Shown piece by piece: positions 34,453 through 42,868 of a stretch of 64,000 nt of DNA. Source of the DNA: Ottelia alismoides (lineage: Eukaryota > Streptophyta > Magnoliopsida > Alismatales > Hydrocharitaceae); the NCBI GenBank assembly GCA_037367405.1, contig JAZKJV010011400.1, positions 6,756,501 to 6,820,500 of the forward strand, written 5' to 3'. The notes beneath the pieces are model-generated. The model did not search any database and had not been told where the DNA came from. It worked only from the letters and a program-made list of their open reading frames with translations. The translations under genes and the position numbers were made by a program. The first letter of the stretch is position 1, and every line of letters starts with the position of its first letter.

Positions 34453-35331
34453 ATGGCGGACCGTTTGATAGTACTCGATTGCCTAGATTCCGATGTGCTT
34501 GCTGAAGCGAGGAAACAGGAGCTCAATATCTCTCGCGAATTTGCAATATATCGCTCTCGACTTATAAAGTCTGCAGTCGAAGGTGGCATTTACCAAAATG
34601 CTTCCGGCGATAATGTTGAGTGGCATGATGAAATCATCGCTGCTTGCTTGACCAAACGATCGATCCCACCTTGGCAGGAGTTGCCGTCGCTACCCTCGCC
34701 TGCCTTCGAATTCACTCGTGTTAAAGTAACGAACGAAACAAGCCTCGGTGCGGCGCTTCGAATGAGAGACCAAGGCATGAGCCCGCTGGTACTAAATTTT
34801 GCTAATGGCACTTCTCCAGGCGGTGGTTTTTTTGGAGGAGCGACCGCACAGGAGGAATCGCTTTGTCGCTGTTCAGCTCTCTACTGGACTTTGGTCGGCG
34901 ACCCAATGTATCTGCACCACGCTTATCGCTTCGAAGCGGAGTCGACGGATTGGGGCATTGTTTCACCACAAGTTCCGTTCATTTGCAACGACTCTTGTGC
35001 TTTCTTCGACAATCCAATTCTGATCGACATTGTCACCTCCGCCGCTCCCTATGCACCTGAGGTAGGAAAGCCGCGTTCGCGGGAGTTACTACGGAATCGC
35101 ATTGAACGGATTCTGCATATCGCTGCAGGACAGAGGTATACGAGTCTGGTGTTGGGTGCCTGGGGGTGCGGAGCATTTGGCAATGATCCTGTTCAGACAG
35201 CCGAAGATTTCAAAGCTACGCTCGTTAACAACTTCAACCGACAATTTGCAGACATCGTGTTCGCAGTTGCCGACTGGTCGCCGCAGCGAAGATTCCTGCG
35301 ACCGTTTCACGATGTCTTTTCTGATCCGTAA
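34453..35331 (+). CDS. TIGR02452-family protein (microbial poly(ADP-ribose) glycohydrolase-like)
   Basis: 292 residues. The macrodomain-type catalytic loop reads LNFANGTSPGGGFFGGATA followed by QEESLCRCSALY. It matches the GGG...QEE motif of bacterial PARG/TIGR02452 proteins, in which paired Glu residues cleave ADP-ribose-ribose bonds. The C-terminal LVLGAWGCGAFGNDP is also typical. GAGGAGGAA at 34437-34445 fixes the ATG at 34453. It may remove ADP-ribose from macromolecules or act in NAD+/phage conflict; no partner gene is adjacent. Confidence 0.85.
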   Translation: MADRLIVLDCLDSDVLAEARKQELNISREFAIYRSRLIKSAVEGGIYQNASGDNVEWHDEIIAACLTKRSIPPWQELPSLPSPAFEFTRVKVTNETSLGAALRMRDQGMSPLVLNFANGTSPGGGFFGGATAQEESLCRCSALYWTLVGDPMYLHHAYRFEAESTDWGIVSPQVPFICNDSCAFFDNPILIDIVTSAAPYAPEVGKPRSRELLRNRIERILHIAAGQRYTSLVLGAWGCGAFGNDPVQTAEDFKATLVNNFNRQFADIVFAVADWSPQRRFLRPFHDVFSDP

Positions 35332-35342
35332 AATGTCTTTCT

Positions 35343-35415
35343 GCACTGCTGACTGCCAAGTCGCGCGCCACAGCAGGCTCAACACTTCGTTTGATTCGTA
35401 GGAGAATGCCATCGT
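35343..35415 (-). pseudogene. M56 peptidase, N-terminal remnant
   Basis: MAFSYESNEVLSLLWRATWQ then SAV is nearly the same as the start of the M56 remnant at 39.8 kb (NQVLSLLWRATWQSAV) and then diverges. Only about 24 codons survive. Upstream, where blaI would be, stands a palindromic repeat carrying an IS4 element. Confidence 0.6.
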
Positions 35416-35486
35416 TACACTCCGATGTTTTGTAGCCACCGTCGCCAGACGGTGGACGCTTTTTATTTGACGCCCCACCGCTTGGT

Positions 35487-37001
35487 AGTTTTGAAGTTGC
35501 GCTTTTTCAGAGCTAGCAAAAAACTGCTATTGCAAAAAATAACGGGTCCTGACCATGAAGGGTTTGCAAGAACTCAAAACATGGAAGGACCCGTCGTGAT
35601 CATTTTCGCTCGGTCAGCTAAATCTCTCAAGGGGTATTTGTCGCAGTGTAACGTCAAGGAGCGGGTCTCATTGATGTTCATGCGAATGATCCTGGCTTTT
35701 ATGCTGCATCGTGGGCGGATGACTTGCTCTTCAGCAGCGGGTAGTATTTGCTCCGAAGTTGTCCACCGTGGCGAGGTCACTCGTTTTCTATCTAGGAAAC
35801 GGTGGCGAAAAACTGACTTCAACAAGCCACTTGTTTCCGCGCTATTGGCCAAGGAGTCAAAACGCGGTGTGTTCCTGTTCATAATCGATGCAACACAGAA
35901 GACGCTGGCTGGAAAGAAGGCGCAGAATACATACTTCTGCAGTAGCGTTAGTCGCCAGGGCAAACGATCAAAGCGCAAAGACCGACGATACAACTCAAGG
36001 AAGACTTCAGCCAAGTCGACTCACAGCTTCACGTTTGGTCTGCTGATTACGCCCAGTGGTATACGTATTCCCTTTCAGATACCTCATTACACCCCAGAGT
36101 ACTGTCAGCAGCACAATCTCCAAGCGCGTACGACTGCTGAATGTGCTGCGGAGTTGGTTCGAACCCTTCCGGTACCTGAAGGCGCGAGCGTCATTGTTTT
36201 GGGCGATTCGGCCTACGAATCTAAGGTCGTCGAAGAAGCGTGCCAAGAAAGAGGGTACATATGGATCTTCGCGGCTAATGCAGAACGAGTTTACGAAGGA
36301 ACCAAGGGTAACCGCCCCAAATTGCGGTCACGTTTAAAGGATTGGACGAGTTTGTCGGTCAAGCGAATTAGGTTACGAGCGAGTACGGGAAAGTATGCCT
36401 CTTACAGGCGACTTTCTAAGTATCGCATCGGGCCGAAAATGAAACATCGCGACTACTACGCGTACCAAGAAAAAGCAGAGGTACGGAACGTCGGTCCCGT
36501 ACAGCTCGTTTTTTCGACAACGAATCCGAAATTGGAAAAAGCGACTCCAGACGACGTCAAAATCCTGATAACGAACGCCGTGAATATGAGCATGCCTGAG
36601 GTGATCGAGTTGTACTCCCTACGTTGGCAAATCGAACTGTTCTTCAAGGAGCTCAAGTCGACGCTGGGTTTTGCCCAATACTCATTTCATGACTTCCGTG
36701 CTGTGGAGACATGGGCTAACTTGGCGATCACCACCGTGTTGTTTCTCGAGGACATGCGAATCACTCGAATGAATGACTCGCGACTGCCCAAGGAGAAACG
36801 CCAGTGGTGGGCCATGCAAAGACTCCATGGACTCTGCTTGGCTTACCGCCAAGAAAACACAGGTGGGGAACTCAAGTACATCCATGACAGACTTAAAACT
36901 CCTGGCGGCGTCAACAAACTCAAACGCTTGATGGCCGCCGCGGTGCCAGTAGAATTCAGGATCGTCGCATGATATGACACAAAAACGCGCAACTTCAAAA
37001 C
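35487..37001 (+). mobile_element. IS4-family insertion sequence
   Basis: 1515 bp. Inverted ends share GTTTTGAAGTTGCGC, with TTTTT just inside. A 5-bp direct repeat TTGGT flanks it (35482-35486 and 37002-37006). It carries one transposase gene. The target is a palindromic repeat (family 2), which it splits. Confidence 0.88.
35581..36972 (+). CDS. IS4-family transposase
   Basis: 463 residues from the ATG at 35581. DDE residues: D in FIIDATQ, D in VLGDSAYES, and E in the YREK signature YSLRWQIELFFKELK (Y-x2-R-x3-E-x6-K), diagnostic for IS4. The product looks full length and intact, so the element may be active. Longer upstream frames cross the inverted repeat and are unlikely. Confidence 0.9.
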   Translation: MEGPVVIIFARSAKSLKGYLSQCNVKERVSLMFMRMILAFMLHRGRMTCSSAAGSICSEVVHRGEVTRFLSRKRWRKTDFNKPLVSALLAKESKRGVFLFIIDATQKTLAGKKAQNTYFCSSVSRQGKRSKRKDRRYNSRKTSAKSTHSFTFGLLITPSGIRIPFQIPHYTPEYCQQHNLQARTTAECAAELVRTLPVPEGASVIVLGDSAYESKVVEEACQERGYIWIFAANAERVYEGTKGNRPKLRSRLKDWTSLSVKRIRLRASTGKYASYRRLSKYRIGPKMKHRDYYAYQEKAEVRNVGPVQLVFSTTNPKLEKATPDDVKILITNAVNMSMPEVIELYSLRWQIELFFKELKSTLGFAQYSFHDFRAVETWANLAITTVLFLEDMRITRMNDSRLPKEKRQWWAMQRLHGLCLAYRQENTGGELKYIHDRLKTPGGVNKLKRLMAAAVPVEFRIVA

Positions 37002-37032
37002 TTGGTAGCGGTGGCTACGAGGAATAATCCCT

Positions 37033-39426
37033 TTACTTTGATTTTGCCTCAACCATGAGCTGCTTTGTCACTCGACCAACGATGTCGCTTGGCAGAACAC
37101 ATGTCGGACCGCGTTGTGTTTCATTGCGGCCGCGACTGGCGATTGCGATGCCGCGAATGCGTCCATCGAGATCAATCACAGGGCTGCCTACTTCTGAGAG
37201 GAGAAGTTCGATATCGGTGTCAAAAACCGAATCGAAGCCAGATTGCCTCGGTGATCCATACTCATCCATCATCCAATAATTCTCCACGGCGGCCCGCGGT
37301 AGTGATGTATTGACTTTGAAGGATGCGCCCTCGCGAAGCAGTTCGACCGAAGCCAGATCACCAGTGCAATAATCGGCGAGATTGGTTCTCAGAATTTGCA
37401 CGAGAGTGGCGACGTTGGGAGTCGGATGGCCGTTGATGGAGGTGATAATGTCTTCAAATTGCAGTTTCGTTCCACTGGTGCTCAGGTTCTGCTTGTTATT
37501 CACACTAATGATGGATTCAGATATCATCGGTCCCTCTGGCTTGTCCTCTGTGCCCTCACCTTTCCAACTTGATTCGGCGGGGACTGGGCGAGTTTCGATG
37601 GACACGATTCCGGGTTTGAGAACTTGTCGCGGTCCCACGGCACACATCGCCTGGGTGATGGATGGCGGTTCCTTTTCTGAAAACTCGGCCGCAGTAAGTC
37701 CGGCAACGTCGATCTTTAACAAAGCGAGGTCATGCTCCTGCGACTCAGCTCTCTTTTCGGCGACCACGACCGACTGGTCCGGCAATCGGCAACTCACTTT
37801 TCCACTCAAGGCGCTCGCCTTGGTGAGAATCCATCCCTCGGTGTCGACGACGGTTCCAATACTAATAGGTTCGGAATCAACCAATAGTTCCACCACCGAC
37901 TGAGCCGCCGACATGCTGGGAGCGACGAATCGCTTTCGCAGCGGATGCGGCAATCCAATCGCGGTGTCGATCGACTGAATATGCTTCAACTCATTCAACT
38001 GGGCTTGTGCGAGTTCGGTGCAATTTGGCGAATCATTTCCTTGAAAAATTCCTACGTAGCACCCATCTCGGTTGAAAACTCCTCCGCCGGACATGCCACC
38101 TTGGTAGGGCCAATCGGTGCGACCTGTTGTTCTGAACCCGCCGTTCCAGAGCAAGTAGGCAGGGAGCTTTACCGTCGTGGTGTCGATCTGCGGCATTCGT
38201 TCCGTTGACCAGTGTTTCCTCGTAATGTTGTTAATTGCCGGGTACCCAGCGGTCACAAGCGGATCGCCCGGATTCAATGTCGACGAGTCGACTATCTTCG
38301 CGAACGGCCATGAACCGGCGGTCGTGATCTTCACGAGACCAACATCTGCCGTCAGAGTTGTACCCAACGCAACGCCATCTACATCACGGCCGTCAGAAAA
38401 TCGAATTGTGAATCGTTCTCCAGGCAAATGTTCGGTATGGGCACATGTTAGGATGTATCCGTCTTCCGAAACAATGACGCCGCTCCAACGGTCAGGGCCT
38501 TCTCCCAAAGCATCAAGTCGATCTTTGGAAACCAATCGCACTGTTGTCTTCGTCGCAATCTGTTTGGCGTCAGACATCTGCTCATCGCTCATTGGCTCTG
38601 GCGGCTTTGAAGTACTGAACCCATCCTCTATCTTTCGCCAGTTAAGCATCTCAGGGTGCGGTCCGGCACCAAGGTGATAGACCGAATCTCGTGTGGGCGG
38701 ATACCGAACCCAGTCGAGGTTCTTTCCTGCGAACAAGTCTTTGCGATTGGCGACGAAAACATCAATTGCGGCATGATAACTTGCCCAATTATTGATTCCG
38801 AGCAATCGGCCATCCACTCCAACAACTAACGCGCTCTCGTCGAATCCCGGAAAACAGGATGTTGTAAACCAGTGAGCCGACACGTTACGGTCAATGAACC
38901 CAAACCTGGCTGCAGGTGACGAGTCGAATTTAGCGTCTGCGCGCGGTGGGTAACCGAAGACGAGACAGGGAGTTCCGGCTTTCAAACTCTTCGTCGAACC
39001 CAATTCGATAGCTGGCCATGGGCCTATTTCATTGATCTTTCTGACACTAAGCCCCCATTCGTTCGACCAACCGGCAGCCGTGGCCGTCGCAATTCGGCCA
39101 TCGCTCAAATAGACTTTCAGGTCTTCCGAAGCAGAACCACCTACCAGGATATGCCCCTCCGGTGATACGATAACCCCAGACTTGCTGCTCTTTATCGTGT
39201 TGGTAATGTCCATCCCTTCGACACGAACGATCGACTTGCTTACTGTCTCGTAGAGCTTTGGCAGAGCTTCCAAAGACGACTCCATCGCGGCAGAGATCGA
39301 GCCGGCCTTTTCTTCTGAGCTTACTCGTTTTCCGTCGTCGGCCTGACCAAAACTCGTAACAGTGGTTAGGAACGTCGCTGCCCCGATGAGCATCGATATC
39401 AATGAAGAGGTGAGTCTATAAGTCAT
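37033..39426 (-). CDS. Secreted trypsin/HtrA-like protease with three tandem modules, one apparently active
   Basis: 797 residues with a signal peptide (1-28). Module 1 (about 55-250) lacks the catalytic His (ILVGGSASED). Module 2 (about 285-505) has His in ILTCAHTEH, Asp in TADVGLVKI and Ser in GGMSGGGVF. Module 3 (about 515-797) has Ser in place of His (ILTKASALSG), keeps DLALL and VGSPV, and contains a PDZ-like stretch (LQFEDIITSINGHPTPN). The flanking modules may be substrate-binding or regulatory. Planctomycete HtrA-like proteins with repeated modules are known; the targets are not. Confidence 0.82.
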   Translation of the reverse strand: MTYRLTSSLISMLIGAATFLTTVTSFGQADDGKRVSSEEKAGSISAAMESSLEALPKLYETVSKSIVRVEGMDITNTIKSSKSGVIVSPEGHILVGGSASEDLKVYLSDGRIATATAAGWSNEWGLSVRKINEIGPWPAIELGSTKSLKAGTPCLVFGYPPRADAKFDSSPAARFGFIDRNVSAHWFTTSCFPGFDESALVVGVDGRLLGINNWASYHAAIDVFVANRKDLFAGKNLDWVRYPPTRDSVYHLGAGPHPEMLNWRKIEDGFSTSKPPEPMSDEQMSDAKQIATKTTVRLVSKDRLDALGEGPDRWSGVIVSEDGYILTCAHTEHLPGERFTIRFSDGRDVDGVALGTTLTADVGLVKITTAGSWPFAKIVDSSTLNPGDPLVTAGYPAINNITRKHWSTERMPQIDTTTVKLPAYLLWNGGFRTTGRTDWPYQGGMSGGGVFNRDGCYVGIFQGNDSPNCTELAQAQLNELKHIQSIDTAIGLPHPLRKRFVAPSMSAAQSVVELLVDSEPISIGTVVDTEGWILTKASALSGKVSCRLPDQSVVVAEKRAESQEHDLALLKIDVAGLTAAEFSEKEPPSITQAMCAVGPRQVLKPGIVSIETRPVPAESSWKGEGTEDKPEGPMISESIISVNNKQNLSTSGTKLQFEDIITSINGHPTPNVATLVQILRTNLADYCTGDLASVELLREGASFKVNTSLPRAAVENYWMMDEYGSPRQSGFDSVFDTDIELLLSEVGSPVIDLDGRIRGIAIASRGRNETQRGPTCVLPSDIVGRVTKQLMVEAKSK

Positions 39427-39590
39427 GATTGGAGTCCCTTGGGGAATAACGCTACGGCCTTTTTCCTCGAAGCCTCTGAGCCGCTTGCGCGCTACGGAAG
39501 CAAGCGATGGTGAACTGCATCCGTTTTTTGAGTCAAATCGAAGCTGACTGGCTACTTACATAGAGTCAAGCTGTCGCCGGAATTGTGTAA

Positions 39591-39869
39591 TCAAATCGCT
39601 AGTTTTCGGGAAAAGACTACGCGTGGGCGTGCATATCGCGGTGCGGATATCAGACGAACGCCGTTGAAGATACTCAGTCCACTTGCAGGAACGACTAAGA
39701 CCAGCATTCGGCACAAAGGCAACATCCACAGTACGACGCGCCATTTGGCAGCCAACCAATTGCGACACAGGTGTATCGTTGCAGCTACTAATAAGGCTAA
39801 CACCGCCGACTGCCAAGTCGCTCGCCACAGCAGGCTCAGCACTTGGTTTGTTTCCTAGGAAAACATCAT
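39591..39869 (-). pseudogene. M56 (BlaR1-like) peptidase, N-terminal fragment with early stop
   Basis: The frame reads VLSLLWRATWQSAVLALLVA and then LAAKWRVVLWMLPLCRMLV, the first two membrane helices of an M56 antirepressor. The natural start (ATG 39869 or 39866) is followed by an in-frame TAG at 39857-39855; the sister fragment at 35.4 kb has TAC there. The peptidase domain is missing downstream, where the frame ends at 39591. It would pair with the blaI split by IS3 just upstream. Confidence 0.75.
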
Positions 39870-39947
39870 AGGTACATTCCGATGCGATAATTGAGTTGAT
39901 GCTTGATCAGCCAAGGCGTGTCCTAGGTGACAGTTAGTTCCCTCGCC

Positions 39948-40040
39948 CCTTCTTTTTCCGCTTGGTACTTTCTGGCGGCTGTGCGATTTGATCGAGCCGT
40001 TTACGCAGCTCATTAGCCTCCTGCTCGGACAAAGATGTCT
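39948..40040 (-). pseudogene. BlaI repressor, C-terminal piece separated by IS3
   Basis: TKTSLSEQEANELRKRLDQI and then PPESTKRKKKGRGN, followed by a stop, has the form of the last helix of BlaI/MecI proteins. It lies between the IS3 right end (about 40065) and the M56 start, exactly where the end of blaI is expected. The N-terminal piece is at 41605-41970. Confidence 0.65.
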
Positions 40041-40150
40041 TGGTTCAACGGTAATTGGAAGATCGCGGGTGGATTAGCGGCACTGGAAAGGCATCCAGCC
40101 AGGAAGATCGCCGCATCGTGCGGCGAAGGTTTATCGCATATGGGCAAAAT

Positions 40151-40202
40151 CGGGAAATGGGTGTGAGTGGCTCCAAGCTTGTGGAGCCACTCACATTTCC
40201 CG
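40151..40202. terminator. Strong hairpin near the IS3 copy B 3' end
   Basis: A perfect 13-bp stem (GTGAGTGGCTCCA, 40163-40175, with TGGAGCCACTCAC, 40182-40194) and a 6-base loop are extended outward by CGGGAAAT/ATTTCCCG. There is no T run on either side. It may shield the element from read-through transcription; copy A has a smaller G/C hairpin at the same place (1491-1515). Confidence 0.6.
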
Positions 40203-40290
40203 ACTTTGGGCTTCGATGACGCTCAGGTTGCACCTCTGCAGAGCCTTACCCTTCAGCGAAGCCATCTCTGTTTTAATCGTTACTCTGGAC

Positions 40291-41259
40291 TCAAGCAACT
40301 TGTGAACTCGTCGCTCTTGCCTGTTTGCGTCGCGCGCGAGCTTCTTCAAGTTTGCGATCGCGCTCTGCATGTATCTCACTGGTAAGGCCAAGCAAGCAAT
40401 CGTTCGGTGTTACATAGCCAATGGCGCTGTGCAACCGAACATGGTTGTAATGGTGAACGAAGTCTTTTACCAAGCTGTTGGCCTTCTCAAGCGTAGCTGG
40501 TTCAGCGGGCCTGATGCACTCGCGCTTGAGCGTACCGTGGAATCGCTCGAGCTTGCCATTGCTCTGCGGATAGTACGGGCTGGTGCGCACATGGCTGAGA
40601 CCGGTGACACGAATGAACTCTTTGAAATCTTTGGCGATAAACTGTGGTCCGTTATCACTGATGATTCGTGGCTTGGCGTCAGGATACTTCTCTAGCGCTC
40701 TTTGAACCACGATCTCGATGTCGGACTCTTTCATCGTTGGCTGGATCTCCCAATGAACGATGAATCGACTCTTACCATCGAGCACTGAAATCAAGAAGTG
40801 AAAAGTGCCTCCCAGATTCAAGTACGAAACGTCAACATGCCAATGTTTATGCGGGTTTTCTGGCTGTACAAAGCCTGTTCCCTTCTTGCTCGGTGACACC
40901 GGCCTGCGATCCAGTCGACCAGCCGCTTTGAGCACGCGATACGTTGAGCTTGGACTCACTGCCACGATGTCATCGTCGAGCATCATGAATGTTAAGCGTC
41001 GATAACCTTCCAGTGGATGTTGGTCATGGTAAGCGATGATCGCTCGCTTCTCCCATTCTTCCAGCCACCAGTCGCGTGGGATCTTGCCGTTGTGATCATT
41101 GGCATGACCATAGCGTTCCTTCCAAGTATAGAACTTGCTGGTCGCAAGCTCTGCCCACTTAAGCAGCTGTCCTTGGGGAAGTTCTGTTCGTTCTGGCCAA
41201 TACGTCATGTAGTCAACGACACGATCGCGGATATCGTGGGGAACCCAGACACCTTTCAA
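40291..41259 (-). CDS. IS3-family transposase OrfB, copy B
   Basis: 322 residues with DDE residues in HWHVDVSYLN, ISDNGPQFIAKDF and SNGKLERFHGTL. An ATG at 41259 overlaps the orfA stop (ATGA), but the A-AAA-AAA-G heptamer in orfA also permits a -1 frameshift product. It lacks the long C-terminal tail of copy A. Confidence 0.88.
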   Translation of the reverse strand: MKGVWVPHDIRDRVVDYMTYWPERTELPQGQLLKWAELATSKFYTWKERYGHANDHNGKIPRDWWLEEWEKRAIIAYHDQHPLEGYRRLTFMMLDDDIVAVSPSSTYRVLKAAGRLDRRPVSPSKKGTGFVQPENPHKHWHVDVSYLNLGGTFHFLISVLDGKSRFIVHWEIQPTMKESDIEIVVQRALEKYPDAKPRIISDNGPQFIAKDFKEFIRVTGLSHVRTSPYYPQSNGKLERFHGTLKRECIRPAEPATLEKANSLVKDFVHHYNHVRLHSAIGYVTPNDCLLGLTSEIHAERDRKLEEARARRKQARATSSQVA

Positions 41260-41573
41260 AGGTCCCCATTGGCTTTTTTTGCTTTGACGTTCTCCTCCAT
41301 GAGCTCCGAGATCACCTCGTGCTTCTGTGCGAGCTTGGCTTTGAGCTTCGCGATCTCTTGATCTTTCGAGTCAGTACGTGGTCCAGCCGGTCGACCTGGT
41401 GCTCGATCGAACAGCTTGTCGAGTGACTGCTTGGCCTGGTTGACCCAATTGTGAATCTGGCTCGGTTGAACTTGGTGCTCTTGAGCAAGATCGCTCACTG
41501 GGACCTTATCCCAAAGATGTCGACGAACGATCGCTGCCTTCTCATCCGCTGTAAATGTTCGACGCTTGTTCAT
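41256..41573 (-). CDS. IS3-family transposase OrfA, copy B
   Basis: 105 residues with the helix-turn-helix (KVPVSDLAQEHQVQPSQIHNWVNQ) and a C-terminal coiled region rich in Lys/Glu. It ends VKAKKANGDL, with the slippery run inside KAKK. Confidence 0.87.
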   Translation of the reverse strand: MNKRRTFTADEKAAIVRRHLWDKVPVSDLAQEHQVQPSQIHNWVNQAKQSLDKLFDRAPGRPAGPRTDSKDQEIAKLKAKLAQKHEVISELMEENVKAKKANGDL

Positions 41574-41604
41574 GGATACACTCCTCTGGAATGGTTATGC
41601 TAAC

Positions 41605-41970
41605 CTATCCGCGAAGCGTTTCCATTTCCATCAGAGGCAAGACAAAAGACTCGCGTTCGACAAAATGCATCAACAGGGATTTCAAATCGCCGGCGAAGAA
41701 ACGCTGGCTGAAAGATTTAGTCGCTGCACGCACGCAGTCGTCGCGAGAAACCGCTGCACTGTAGAGATACTGCGATCCGTCGACTCGCACCGTTACGGCC
41801 CCCTTATCGACCATTCGAGCCAACAAAGTTCGAATGGTTCGATGGCTTCGCTCCCGCAAGGGTTGTACGCGAGCGATAATTTCTGCAGGCGTTTGATCGT
41901 CAGCTTCCCAAACGCTCTTCATCACCTCCCACTCAGCATCCGTGAGCTGCAATTCCTGACGTTCACTCAT
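41605..41970 (-). pseudogene. BlaI/MecI-family repressor, N-terminal piece, interrupted by IS3
   Basis: The winged-helix domain is complete (LTDAEWEVMKSVWEADDQTPAEIIARV, RTIRTLLARMVDKGAVTVR). The dimerisation region breaks off after LLMHFVERESF; the last dozen codons run up to the IS3 element. The missing end is at 39948-40040. The DNA-binding half could still be made, but without the full dimer helix. Confidence 0.75.
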
Positions 41971-41984
41971 TTCGAAAACTCCTG

Positions 41985-42027
41985 TTACTACGCATGTAAT
42001 ACGCCCGTGTTACCACGGGCGTAGTAA
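41985..42027. promoter_or_regulatory. Nested dyad operator of the interrupted blaI
   Basis: Outer arms TTACTACGC (41985-41993) and GCGTAGTAA (42019-42027) enclose an inner perfect dyad ACGCCCGTG/CACGGGCGT (42001-42022). It sits 15 bases before the blaI start, as expected for an autoregulatory BlaI operator. Confidence 0.65.
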
Positions 42028-42058
42028 TGCTACAACGGTTACTTTCGAAGATTTTTCG

Positions 42059-42125
42059 GTAGCCACCGTCGCCAGACGGTGGAAGCGTTTAGTTTGACTC
42101 TCCACCGCTTGGCAGCGCTGGCTAC
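42059..42125. repeat. REP-like palindrome, family 2, copy 2 (uninterrupted)
   Basis: 67 bp starting GTAGCCACCGTCGCCAGACG and ending CAGCGCTGGCTAC. This is the unoccupied form of the element that IS4 entered at 35.5 kb. Confidence 0.85.
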
Positions 42126-42302
42126 AAAGGCACTGGTGATTAAGTTCCAGAGTTAGGCAACTTGAGCAGCCCCCTCAGAAAAAATGCGAGGGATTTTGCT
42201 GGTTCGCGCATTTTCCTATTGTTCGGATAGAACGGAGGAGCCTGACTGCAACCACTGACACTGCATTTGCCGAGTTTCAACGTAAGAACCCTGTGAGATT
42301 GA

Positions 42303-42866
42303 ATGAACGAATTTGTCCAGCGCCTGAAACGCAGAGAATCAAACGCATGGGCCGAGATTTACGATCGGCACATCCGAGAGATCTATGGATATGTGTTTCA
42401 CTTGGTTGGAGGCAGTTCATCCACAACAGAGGACGTCGTTCAAGCTACTTGGATGAACGCCCTGCAAGGAGTCTCGCGATTTGATTCGACGACGGATCAA
42501 GTGCGAGGCTGGCTGTTCGCAATCGCTAGGTCTCAGGTCGCATTGCATTACAGGCGTCAGCGCTCTAACGCCCGAGTATCGTGCGAACAGGATGCAGATG
42601 GGGCGTCGGTTGCCTCGCACCTGTCGCGCGAGCCGCTGGACGAACTCCAGCGCCTCGAACTGGCTCAGGTCGTTCGCGCATCGCTCTTGGAACTCCCGGA
42701 TTCGTACCGAGAGTTGCTACTTGCGAAATACGTTGAGCGCAAGACCGTCTCCGAACTCGCGTCCCTTCATGGCAAGACTGAAAAGGCAATCGAAGGGTTG
42801 TTGTCCCGAGCACGCACCGAATTACGCAGCGTGCTGGCATGGTATTTTCCTACTCACGGAGATTGA
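42303..42866 (+). CDS. ECF-type RNA polymerase sigma factor
   Basis: 187 residues. Region 2: AWAEIYDRHIREIYGYVFHL, DVVQATWMNALQ, VRGWLFAIARSQVALHYRRQR. Region 4: LLELPDSYRELLLAKYVERKTVSELASLHGKTEKAIEGLLSRAR. It is followed two bases later by a membrane protein likely to be its anti-sigma. Confidence 0.88.
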   Translation: MNEFVQRLKRRESNAWAEIYDRHIREIYGYVFHLVGGSSSTTEDVVQATWMNALQGVSRFDSTTDQVRGWLFAIARSQVALHYRRQRSNARVSCEQDADGASVASHLSREPLDELQRLELAQVVRASLLELPDSYRELLLAKYVERKTVSELASLHGKTEKAIEGLLSRARTELRSVLAWYFPTHGD

Positions 42867-42868
42867 AT

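Larger units (their letters stand above)
35432..37018. repeat. REP-like palindrome, family 2, copy 1, split by IS4
   Basis: 35432-35486 plus 37007-37018 together match the 67-bp element at 42059-42125. It begins GTAGCCACCGTCGCCAGACG and ends in CGGTGGCTAC, its inverted complement. The IS4 element at 35487-37001 lies inside it. Confidence 0.85.
40065..41604 (-). mobile_element. IS3-family insertion sequence, copy B (diverged), inserted in blaI
   Basis: orfA and orfB are intact and about 60 percent similar in protein to copy A. The ends are approximate: GGTTAGCATAACC near 41600 and GGATTAGCGGC near 40065-40080 are likely inverted termini. The element separates two pieces of a blaI gene. A long hairpin (40151-40202) lies near its 3' end. 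Confidence 0.8.
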
